Shown here: positions 57,643-64,000 of the stretch, piece after piece
Position numbering within the stretch: the stretch's first letter is position 1
How the letters are laid out: each line of letters opens with the position of its first letter
Origin: Streptomyces cellostaticus
GTDB lineage: Bacteria > Actinomycetota > Actinomycetes > Streptomycetales > Streptomycetaceae
Direction of reading: 5' to 3'
Assembly (NCBI RefSeq): GCF_001513965.1
Contig: NZ_KQ948023.1
Location: 62,001 to 126,000, forward strand
DNA length: 64,000 bases
The notes under the pieces: model-generated
Told to the model about the DNA's origin: nothing
The model's input: only the letters and a program-made list of their open reading frames with translations
Database searches by the model: none
Position numbers and translations under genes: made by a program

Positions 57643-58029
57643 GGTGTTGCTTCCTGCGTTGGTCGAATCGGTCGGCCGAGCGGATGCGCTCGGTGCACCG
57701 GCGAAGGAAGTGAGATGTGCCGTTAGTCATGCGGCACAAGATCCCCCGCCCCGTATGTTTTTGATCTTAACAAGACGCAATCTTGAACTTTGAGAGGGGT
57801 GGTAAAGAGACGCGCGGCGGAGTGTCGCTCACATAAGGGACAAATTGTTGTCATCGTGTTTCACGTGAAACGTCGCTCACTGCTCCACGGCATCATCAGT
57901 CGCGGTCGCGCTGCGGCCGAACCGCGCGACCGGAAGCCTCTCGGTTCACTCGGAGAGGTAGCGGAGTTGTCCACAGAGGTGGATTTCTCCACAGAACACC
58001 AGGCCTCACTGGTTCACGACCCCGAAGAC
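57643..58029. other. Region upstream of parA, carrying a parS site
   Basis: This 387-bp gap contains the parA promoter, the parS at 57857-57872 and an AT-rich stretch (57735-57800, with TTTTTGATCTTAAC). The parA frame is open through it but with atypical codons. Confidence 0.6.
57857..57872. promoter_or_regulatory. parS site upstream of parA
   Basis: TGTTTCACGTGAAACG contains the full parS core; only the outermost base deviates from the 16-bp palindrome. Confidence 0.95.
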
Positions 58030-59103
58030 ATGGGAGGCTCTGTTCATTGCGAGCCTGAAGTCGAGGAGAGTGAATCCTTGCGGTCCAACGCCAACATCGC
58101 GGGACCGATGACCGATCCGGTCCCCGGTCCCCGTACCGAGTCGACGGGGGCGGATGTTTCACGTGAAACACCGCCTCCGATGGACGACACTCCCATCGGT
58201 CGTGCTGCCCAACTGGCGGTGGAGGCTCTGGGTCGCGCAGGCGAGGGGCTGCCGCGACCGGAGCAGACCCGAGTCATCGTGGTCGCCAACCAGAAGGGCG
58301 GCGTGGGCAAGACGACCACGACCGTCAACCTTGCCGCTTCGCTGGCTCTGCATGGTGGCCGCGTTCTCGTGATCGACCTGGATCCGCAGGGCAATGCGTC
58401 CACGGCGCTGGGGATTGACCATCACGCCGAAGTTCCTTCCATCTACGACGTGTTGGTGGAGAGCAGGCCTCTCGCCGAGGTCGTCCAGCCTGTCCCGGAT
58501 GTCGAAGGCCTCTTCTGTGCCCCCGCCACCATCGATCTCGCCGGTGCGGAGATCGAGTTGGTGTCTCTCGTGGCCCGGGAGAGCCGGCTCCAGCGGGCCA
58601 TCCAGGCGTACGAGCAGCCGTTGGACTACATCCTCATCGACTGCCCGCCGTCGCTGGGTCTGTTGACGGTCAACGCGCTCGTCGCGGGCCAGGAGGTGCT
58701 CATCCCCATCCAGTGCGAGTACTACGCGCTTGAGGGTCTGGGCCAGCTGCTCCGTAACGTCGACCTGGTGCGGGGACACCTCAACCCCACGCTGCATGTG
58801 TCGACCATCCTGCTCACCATGTACGACGGCCGGACGCGTCTCGCTTCCCAGGTCGCGGAAGAGGTGCGCACCCACTTCGGCGACGAGGTGCTGCGGACGA
58901 GCATTCCCCGCTCGGTCCGTATCTCCGAGGCGCCGAGCTATGGGCAGACGGTGCTGACTTACGATCCTGGATCGAGCGGTGCCCTCTCCTATCTTGAGGC
59001 GGCCCGAGAAATTGCGCTGAAGGGCATCGGCATCAGCTACGACGCGAGTCAGGCCCACATCGGCGCCCAGAACGACCCGAGCATGGTGGAGGGGATCCAG
59101 TGA
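58030..59103 (+). CDS. parA: Chromosome partitioning ATPase ParA
   Basis: This Walker-type ATPase moves or anchors ParB-origin complexes; in Streptomyces it also links the origins to the hyphal tip. From ATG 58030 it is 357 aa with deviant Walker A KGGVGKTT (from Lys86 on), [12 protein letters not shown] and [12 protein letters not shown]. The start is uncertain. TTG 58078 has the best ribosome site (GAGGAGAG) and would give 341 aa; ATG 58108 would give 331. I kept ATG 58030 because it matches the form I recall from relatives. The parB start overlaps its stop by four bases. Confidence 0.95.
   Translation: MGGSVHCEPEVEESESLRSNANIAGPMTDPVPGPRTESTGADVSRETPPPMDDTPIGRAAQLAVEALGRAGEGLPRPEQTRVIVVANQKGGVGKTTTTVNLAASLALHGGRVLVIDLDPQGNASTALGIDHHAEVPSIYDVLVESRPLAEVVQPVPDVEGLFCAPATIDLAGAEIELVSLVARESRLQRAIQAYEQPLDYILIDCPPSLGLLTVNALVAGQEVLIPIQCEYYALEGLGQLLRNVDLVRGHLNPTLHVSTILLTMYDGRTRLASQVAEEVRTHFGDEVLRTSIPRSVRISEAPSYGQTVLTYDPGSSGALSYLEAAREIALKGIGISYDASQAHIGAQNDPSMVEGIQ
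58155..58170. promoter_or_regulatory. parS site inside the parA coding region
   Basis: TGTTTCACGTGAAACA is the perfect 16-bp parS. In the parA frame it encodes VSRET. Confidence 0.95.
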
Positions 59104-60200
59104 GCGAGCGACGGAGGGGGCTGGGGCGTGGCCTCGGCGCACTGATCCCTGCTGCCCCGACCGAGAAGAACCCGGTCCCGGCCGCGATGGGCAGTGGAGC
59201 GTCCACGTCCCCGGCAGCGGTACCCGTGCTGACGACTGACCGCGGGGTGGCCGCGGCGAAGGTGGCCACGCTGCCGCCTGTTTCACATGAAACCGAGGAG
59301 CCTGCGACCGCCCCTGTGGCAGAGGTGCCCGCGCCTCCGATGGGCGCCCACTTCGCCGAGCTTCCCCTCGACTCCATCACGCCGAACCCGCGCCAGCCGC
59401 GTGAGGTCTTCGACGAGGACGCCCTCCAGGAGCTGATCACCTCCATCAGGGAGGTCGGTCTCCTCCAGCCCGTCGTCGTACGGCAGCTGGGTCCCGCCCG
59501 GTACGAGCTGATCATGGGCGAGCGTCGCTGGCGCGCCTGCCGTGAGGCCGGCCTCGAAGCCATCCCGGCGATCGTCCGGGCCACGGACGACGAGAAGCTC
59601 CTCCTGGACGCCCTCCTGGAGAACCTGCACCGCGCGCAGCTGAACCCGCTGGAAGAGGCGGCTGCCTACGACCAGCTCCTCAAGGACTTCAACTGCACAC
59701 ACGACCAGCTGGCCGACCGGATCGGGCGCTCTCGTCCCCAGGTCTCCAACACGCTGCGGCTGCTGAGGCTCTCGCCGGCTGTCCAGAAGCGGGTGGCCGC
59801 CGGTGTCCTGTCTGCCGGTCACGCCCGGGCGCTGCTGTCCATCGAGGACTCGGAGGAGCAGGACCGGCTGGCCCACCGCATCGTGGCCGAGGGCCTCTCG
59901 GTACGGGCTGTCGAAGAGATCGTGACCCTGATGGGGTCGCGGCCCCAGGCGCCCCAGCGCTCCAAGGGCCCGCGGGCCGGTGCCCTGGTCTCTCCGGCAC
60001 TGACCGATCTGGCGACTCGTCTGTCGGATCGCTTCGAGACCCGGGTGAAAGTCGACCTGGGGCAGAAGAAGGGAAAGATCACCGTCGAGTTCGCCTCCGT
60101 GGAGGACCTTGAGCGGATCCTCGGTACTCTCGCTCCGGGCGAGGGGCCGATCCTGCAGAAGGTTCTCCAGGAGGGCGAGTCCGAGCAGGACGACGACTGA
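59100..60200 (+). CDS. parB: Chromosome partitioning protein ParB (CTPase)
   Basis: This 366-aa protein loads at parS and slides along DNA as a CTP-dependent clamp. It has the [12 protein letters not shown] start that contacts ParA, the CTP-binding GERRWRA motif near 140, [14 protein letters not shown] and the HTH ([23 protein letters not shown]), then a C-terminal dimerisation domain. An Ala/Pro-rich N-terminal linker (about 20-80) is long. GTG 59100 is coupled to parA. Confidence 0.97.
   Translation: MSERRRGLGRGLGALIPAAPTEKNPVPAAMGSGASTSPAAVPVLTTDRGVAAAKVATLPPVSHETEEPATAPVAEVPAPPMGAHFAELPLDSITPNPRQPREVFDEDALQELITSIREVGLLQPVVVRQLGPARYELIMGERRWRACREAGLEAIPAIVRATDDEKLLLDALLENLHRAQLNPLEEAAAYDQLLKDFNCTHDQLADRIGRSRPQVSNTLRLLRLSPAVQKRVAAGVLSAGHARALLSIEDSEEQDRLAHRIVAEGLSVRAVEEIVTLMGSRPQAPQRSKGPRAGALVSPALTDLATRLSDRFETRVKVDLGQKKGKITVEFASVEDLERILGTLAPGEGPILQKVLQEGESEQDDD
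59279..59294. promoter_or_regulatory. Degenerate parS inside parB
   Basis: TGTTTCACATGAAACC differs from the 16-bp parS palindrome at two positions, one in the central CG. ParB binding is likely weak or absent. Confidence 0.5.
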
Positions 60201-60231
60201 TCCTCGGGCGATCCCGCCAAGGGGCGTAAGG

Positions 60232-60272
60232 GAGCGGATCGTGCCCGGTGTGCACCGGATCGCGGTCCGCTC
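60232..60272 (+). terminator. Terminator after parB
   Basis: GAGCGGA (60232-60238) pairs with TCCGCTC (60266-60272), with a nested CCGGTG/CACCGG hairpin and TTTGCTTT after it. Confidence 0.75.
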
Positions 60273-60370
60273 TTTGCTTTGAGGCGGTATCGAGGGAATC
60301 GCATCGTGGATACGATGCCAAAGGGTATGGCGCATCCACCTGGCAGATCTCTGAGTGGGGAGACAGGGCC

Positions 60371-60628
60371 ATGCGATCGATGAGCCGCACCGGACTGGTG
60401 AGCGCGGGACTGGGCCTCGGAGCGGTCGGCGGATTCGTCGGCAGCCTCCTCAGGGAACGGAGCGCTCTGGCAGCCGCTCGCGTTGCTGCGGGCGAAGGAA
60501 GCGAGGAACAGCCTTCATGGGGCGTCGGCTCGTACCGCTCACGCTGGACAACCTTCAGGACCTTCCCAAGCGCTGTCGCTCGTGTGTCTTCTGGGAGCTG
60601 GACCCCGTCAGCGGCGAGGCCGCGGTAA
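60371..60628 (+). CDS. Small glycine-rich membrane protein, overlapping the next gene
   Basis: The frame from ATG 60371 encodes 85 aa, with a Gly-rich hydrophobic helix (about 8-26, GLVSAGLGLGAVGGFVGSLL). The first 50 codons carry normal Streptomyces bias; the last 37 overlap the GNAT gene and look like shadow sequence. It may be a real small protein with a long overlap or a frameshifted one. Confidence 0.45.
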   Translation: MRSMSRTGLVSAGLGLGAVGGFVGSLLRERSALAAARVAAGEGSEEQPSWGVGSYRSRWTTFRTFPSAVARVSSGSWTPSAARPR

Positions 60629-61134
60629 GGGCGGGTACCTCCGCGTTGGAGAAGGAGTCGTGGATCTCCGCCGTCCTGCTGGACTGGGGATCATGCGGCC
60701 GGGTTGTCTACGTCGATGATGTGCCGGTGGGCTTTGTGGTCTATGCGCCGCCGGCCTATGTCCCCCGCTCGACGGCATTTCCCACAAGTCCGGTCTCACC
60801 GGATGCCGTCCAGCTCATGACGTCCTTCATCATGCCCGGCTATCAGGGGCAGGGGCTGGGCCGGGTGATGGTCCAGGCAGTCGCCAAGGATCTGCTGCGC
60901 AGGGGCTTCAGGGCGATCGAGGCATTCGGTGACGCCCGGTGGAAGGAGCCCGCCTGTCTGCTGCCTGCCGACCATCTGCTGGCCGTGGGCTTCAAGACGG
61001 TCCGGCAGCACCCCACGCATCCCCGCCTGCGGCTGGAACTGCGCTCGACGCTGTCGTGGAAGGAAGACGTGGAGCTGGCCCTCGACCGGCTGCTGGGGGC
61101 CGTTCAGAAGGAGCCGGCGCTCAGGCCGCTCTAG
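60517..61134 (+). CDS. GNAT-family N-acetyltransferase
   Basis: This 205-aa protein starts GRRLVPLTLDNLQDLPKRCRSCVFWELDP and has an acetyl-CoA loop (PGYQGQGLGRVMVQAVAKDL, about 110-130). The substrate is unknown. Genes of this type follow parB in other Streptomyces. ATG 60517 is preceded by GGAAGCGAGGAA. It converges with trxA. Confidence 0.9.
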   Translation: MGRRLVPLTLDNLQDLPKRCRSCVFWELDPVSGEAAVRAGTSALEKESWISAVLLDWGSCGRVVYVDDVPVGFVVYAPPAYVPRSTAFPTSPVSPDAVQLMTSFIMPGYQGQGLGRVMVQAVAKDLLRRGFRAIEAFGDARWKEPACLLPADHLLAVGFKTVRQHPTHPRLRLELRSTLSWKEDVELALDRLLGAVQKEPALRPL

Positions 61135-61164
61135 AGGTCGGGGTCAGCTGAAAACCTCATGCAA

Positions 61165-61193
61165 ATGGGCCAACCCGGAGAGGGTTGGCCCAT
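61165..61193. terminator. Bidirectional terminator between the GNAT gene and trxA
   Basis: A perfect 12-bp stem (ATGGGCCAACCC with its complement at 61182-61193) and 5-base loop lie between the converging genes. Confidence 0.88.
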
Positions 61194-61196
61194 TCG

Positions 61197-61212
61197 TGTT
61201 TCACGTGAAACG
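61197..61212. promoter_or_regulatory. parS site abutting the trxA stop codon
   Basis: TGTTTCACGTGAAACG carries the full parS core and ends exactly one base before the trxA stop codon. Confidence 0.95.
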
Positions 61213-61542
61213 TCACTCAGCGATGAAGTCGGCAAGGTCGCGCTCGATCGCGGCCTTCGCCTTGGCGCCGACGATGGTCTTGGCCACCTCGCCGTTCTGG
61301 TAGACGTTCAGGGTCGGGATGGACATGACGCCGTACTTGGCGGCCGTACCCGGGTTCTCGTCGATGTTGAGCTTGACGATCTCGATCTTGTCACCGTGCT
61401 CCTTGGCGATGGCCTCGAGCGACGGAGCGATCTGGCGGCACGGGCCGCACCAGGCAGCCCAGAAGTCCACCAGGACGGGCTTGTCGCTCTTGAGGACGTC
61501 TTCCTCGAAGGAGGCATCGGTCACGTTCTTCAGGTCGGCCAC
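61213..61542 (-). CDS. trxA: Thioredoxin TrxA
   Basis: This 109-aa thioredoxin has the redox motif WCGPC (Cys32, Cys35) and cis-Pro in SIPTL. It reduces protein disulfides and is recycled by TrxB, whose gene is 54 bp upstream in the same operon. GTG 61542 starts ADLKNVTDASFEEDV. Confidence 0.98.
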   Translation of the reverse strand: MADLKNVTDASFEEDVLKSDKPVLVDFWAAWCGPCRQIAPSLEAIAKEHGDKIEIVKLNIDENPGTAAKYGVMSIPTLNVYQNGEVAKTIVGAKAKAAIERDLADFIAE

Positions 61543-61596
61543 GGCGGGGCTCCTAATTGAGTGGGCGGTGGGGCGGTGGGGCGAGGGAAGGGAAGG

Positions 61597-62562
61597 TCAG
61601 ACGACGGCGGTCTTCTCGGGCTCGGCCTCGTCCGCGAGGGCGGAGAGGAAGCGCTCGGCGTCGAGGGCGGCGGAGCATCCGGTGCCGGCCGCGGTGATCG
61701 CCTGTCGGTAGGTGTGGTCGACCACGTCACCGGCGGCGAAGACACCGGTCAGGTTGGTGCGGGTGGACGGAGCGGCGACCTTCAGGTAGCCCTCCTCGTC
61801 CAGGTCCAGCTGGCCCTTGAACAGCTCGGTGCGCGGGTCGTGGCCGATCGCGATGAACAGACCCGTCACGGCGAGGTCCGACAGCTCGCCGGTCTTGACG
61901 TTGCGCAGCTTCAGGCCGGAGAGCTTCTGCTCGCCCTGGACCTCGGCGACCTCGCTGTCCCAGACGAACTTGATCTTCGGGTCGCCGAAGGCACGCTCCT
62001 GCATCGCCTTGGAGGCGCGCAGGGTGTCACGGCGGTGGACGATCGTCACGGACTTGGCGAACCGGGAGAGGAAGGTGGCCTCCTCCATCGCAGTGTCGCC
62101 GCCGCCGATCACGGCGATGTCCTGGTCCTTGAAGAAGAAGCCGTCGCAGGTGGCGCACCAGGAGACACCGCGGCCGGAGAGGGCGTCCTCGTTCGGCAGG
62201 CCCAGCTTGCGGTGCTGCGAGCCGGTCGTGACGATGACGGCCTTCGCCCGGTGGACCGTGCCCGCGGTGTCGGTGACGGTCTTGATCTCACCGGCCAGGT
62301 CGACGGAGACGATGTCGTCCGGGACCAGCTCGGCGCCGAAGCGCTCGGCCTGAGCCCGCATGTTGTCCATCAGGTCGGGGCCCATGATGCCGTCGCGGAA
62401 GCCCGGGAAGTTCTCCACCTCGGTGGTGTTCATCAGGGCACCACCAGCGGTGACAGCACCCTCGAACACCAGGGGCTTCAGGGATGCGCGGGCGGTGTAG
62501 AGCGCCGCCGTGTAGCCTGCGGGCCCGGAGCCGATGATGATCACGTTACGGACGTCGCTCAC
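61597..62562 (-). CDS. trxB: Thioredoxin reductase TrxB
   Basis: This 321-aa NADPH-dependent flavoprotein has the FAD motif [10 protein letters not shown] (11-20), the disulfide WCATCDG (Cys136, Cys139) and the NADPH motif [10 protein letters not shown]. It is the first gene of trxBA. A SigR-type promoter lies upstream, so the operon is likely induced by thiol-oxidative stress, as in S. coelicolor. Confidence 0.98.
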   Translation of the reverse strand: MSDVRNVIIIGSGPAGYTAALYTARASLKPLVFEGAVTAGGALMNTTEVENFPGFRDGIMGPDLMDNMRAQAERFGAELVPDDIVSVDLAGEIKTVTDTAGTVHRAKAVIVTTGSQHRKLGLPNEDALSGRGVSWCATCDGFFFKDQDIAVIGGGDTAMEEATFLSRFAKSVTIVHRRDTLRASKAMQERAFGDPKIKFVWDSEVAEVQGEQKLSGLKLRNVKTGELSDLAVTGLFIAIGHDPRTELFKGQLDLDEEGYLKVAAPSTRTNLTGVFAAGDVVDHTYRQAITAAGTGCSAALDAERFLSALADEAEPEKTAVV

Positions 62563-62633
62563 GGCTTGATTCCTCGTCTCTGGTCAGTGTCAGTCGACCG
62601 GTGGGAGCCCCTTTCAGGACTCTCACCCCACCC

Positions 62634-62659
62634 AACGGATCCTACGGGGCGCGCATTCC
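62634..62659 (-). promoter_or_regulatory. SigR-type promoter of trxBA
   Basis: The minus strand reads GGAAT, then exactly 18 bases, then GTT, the published SigR consensus GGAAT-N18-GTT. It lies 72-97 bp upstream of the trxB start. Confidence 0.85.
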
Positions 62660-62732
62660 CGGTGTGTCTGGGCACACGGGGATCGCACACCGTACGGATT
62701 GCCGAAGGGATCGAGACGACGCCTCTACCGTC

Positions 62733-63665
62733 TCAGGGACGAGCGAGGGACTCCTTTATCAGCACCTTGCCCGGGGACGCGGGCTGCCGGCCGACGCAGG
62801 CCGCGTCGACGACATAGGCCGTGACCCGCGTGCTGTCGTCGCTGTCGGGAAGCACGACGAGATAGGCACTCTTCCCGGCGTACGTGCCTGTCTTGGCGCC
62901 GAGCACATCACCGCTACGGGCGATCGCTTTCCGGACGCAGTCGGGAACGGAGGGCTGGGTTTGGATCAGCGTGTTGGCGCTTGCAGTCGACCCCGGGGTG
63001 TTCTGCTCCGAGTCGACACCCGATCGCGGCCGATGAGGCTGCTCCGTGCCCTTCTTGGTGGAGAGCAGATCCTTCACCTGGTTCTGGACGCTGTCCCCGG
63101 AGAAGGCGCCGACGGACGGCGTCGGCCTGCCTTGAGCCGTCGTGTCGGGGCCCCCACTGCCGAGCGACTGCAGGACCAGAGACCCGGCTCCCAGTACGGC
63201 GGCGGTGAGAACGGCTCCCAGGACGACGGTCCTGCGGCGCCGTCCGCGGTCGCGCCCCTTCCGCCCTGGGCCCGTCGCCCCGTGAGGGCGCCCGACAGGG
63301 CGGTCCGCCGAAGGCGATGTTTCACGTGAAACACGACCGCCGGCGACCTGACTGTCTGGCTCTTCGGGCCCGGAAACCAGGACCGACGTGTCCGTGGCCT
63401 TGGGTTCGGTGGCGCTCAGCAGCGCCTCGGCGGCGATGGCCGCGTCGATGCGGCCCGCGACGTCCGCCGGCATGCGCGGCGGACCCGGCACGGTGCCCAG
63501 CAGCCCCCGGATCTCCTCCAGCGAGGCATGGACGTCCGTGCACAGCTCGCACCCTGCCAGGTGACGCCGTACCTCCGCGGTACGGTCCGGTGGGAGGAGG
63601 CCTTCGGTGAGGTCGGAGATCTCCGCGACGTCCGGGTGCCCGGCCGTGTCTGTCGTGGAAGTCAC
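62733..63665 (-). CDS. rsmA: Anti-sigma factor RsmA (for SigM)
   Basis: This 310-aa protein has an N-terminal anti-sigma domain with the HxxxCxxC signature (His35, Cys39, Cys42), a linker, a transmembrane helix (about 146-168) and an extracytoplasmic C-terminal domain. The S. coelicolor homologue has been reported to hold an iron-sulfur cluster. GTG 63665 overlaps the sigM stop. Residues 112-116 (VSRET) are encoded by a parS site. Confidence 0.93.
   Translation of the reverse strand: MTSTTDTAGHPDVAEISDLTEGLLPPDRTAEVRRHLAGCELCTDVHASLEEIRGLLGTVPGPPRMPADVAGRIDAAIAAEALLSATEPKATDTSVLVSGPEEPDSQVAGGRVSRETSPSADRPVGRPHGATGPGRKGRDRGRRRRTVVLGAVLTAAVLGAGSLVLQSLGSGGPDTTAQGRPTPSVGAFSGDSVQNQVKDLLSTKKGTEQPHRPRSGVDSEQNTPGSTASANTLIQTQPSVPDCVRKAIARSGDVLGAKTGTYAGKSAYLVVLPDSDDSTRVTAYVVDAACVGRQPASPGKVLIKESLARP
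63318..63333. promoter_or_regulatory. parS site inside rsmA
   Basis: TGTTTCACGTGAAACA is the perfect 16-bp parS palindrome and is translated as VSRET in rsmA. Confidence 0.95.
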
Positions 63666-64000
63666 GCTCGCCCACCTCCGCCCTTCACTACGGTTGAATC
63701 GCTCGGACCCGTGACTCGGGTATCTCCGTCCCGAGGCCCCGTTGCCGGTGGGACGGGTGGATCGGGCATCCGGTTCCGCTGCGGGCCAGGTTCTTTTTCG
63801 TCACTGGTGCTTCCGGGGCGTAGATGGGTGAGCAGCGGCAGGAGCCTGGCTCTGCCTCGGGCGCACCGGCTCTTCACCGTCCCCGTGGGCACGTCGAGGA
63901 TCCGAGCGGCCTCGGCCACGGGGTACCCCTGCATGTCCACGAGGACCAGCGCCGCGCGCTGCTCATGCGGGAGCGTGCCGAGCGCCTCGAGGAGCTGCCG
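63662..64000 (-). CDS. sigM: ECF sigma factor SigM (3' part, cut by the window edge)
   Basis: Only the C-terminal part is in the window. It shows sigma region 4 (LPHEQRAALVLVDMQGYPVAEAARIL, then PTGTVKSRCARGRARL), the HTH that reads the -35 box, followed by a Pro-rich tail of about 55 residues. The frame is open to the window edge. Its stop overlaps the rsmA start by four bases. By context it is the partner of RsmA. Confidence 0.93.
   Translation of the reverse strand, partial: RQLLEALGTLPHEQRAALVLVDMQGYPVAEAARILDVPTGTVKSRCARGRARLLPLLTHLRPGSTSDEKEPGPQRNRMPDPPVPPATGPRDGDTRVTGPSDSTVVKGGGGRA

Overview
The window is a high-GC actinobacterial chromosome segment, almost certainly from Streptomyces. 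The gene order rpmH - dnaA - oriC - dnaN - gnd - recF - DUF721 - gyrB - gyrA is the classic Streptomyces origin arrangement, GC3 is very high, GTG and TTG starts are common, and many gene families seen here (CrgA, DLW-39, DUF3566, DUF5324, class E sortases, SigM/RsmA) are typical of the genus.

Layout. 1-6.8 kb: a cell-wall growth and signalling operon (PP2C phosphatase PstP, SEDS protein RodA/FtsW, class B PBP, PASTA kinase PknB). 6.8-9.2 kb: a small AT-richer insertion with a secreted I36-like protein and an Mrr-type nuclease, bounded by hairpin terminators. 9.2-13.5 kb: a minus-strand operon of three class E sortases, a TrpG/PabA glutaminase, a tiny membrane protein and a DUF881 protein. 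13.6-22.1 kb: crgA, rhomboid protease, cyclophilin, DUF5324, a D-2-hydroxyacid dehydrogenase, tRNA-Ala, an XRE regulator, a second Ser/Thr kinase, a secreted membrane-anchored protein and DLW-39. 22.5-30.4 kb: accessory genes, including an orphan UTRA regulator, a GT2 glycosyltransferase, a 3Fe-4S ferredoxin and a 1380-aa HTH-nSTAND-WD40 protein. 30.6-40.5 kb: a complete pSAM2-type actinomycete integrative and conjugative element (AICE) inserted in the 3' half of tRNA-Ile. 40.7-50.4 kb: DUF3566, gyrA, gyrB, DUF721, recF, gnd and dnaN, all leftward. 50.4-51.4 kb: oriC. 51.4-64 kb: dnaA leftward, then rightward rpmH, rnpA, yidD, yidC, khpB, rsmG, parA, parB and a GNAT gene, then leftward trxA, trxB, rsmA and the 3' end of sigM.

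How it works together. The core handles replication initiation (DnaA, oriC, DnaN, RecF, gyrase), segregation (ParAB with five perfect parS sites and one degenerate site in this window), envelope protein insertion (YidC/YidD) and thiol redox control (TrxAB from a sequence matching a SigR promoter). The AICE carries integrase, excisionase, a rolling-circle RepSA-type initiator, a TraSA/FtsK DNA pump, Spd-like spread proteins and a GntR/KorSA-type regulator with three palindromic operators between it and the transfer operon.

The least explained structures are in or near accessory DNA: duplicated 17-bp arm sites at both element ends, a 152-bp imperfect palindrome in a 770-bp non-coding part of the AICE, a DnaA-box cluster in the crgA-rhomboid intergenic region about 37 kb from oriC, and the Mrr fusion protein. 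All assignments come from reading the sequence; no searches were run.
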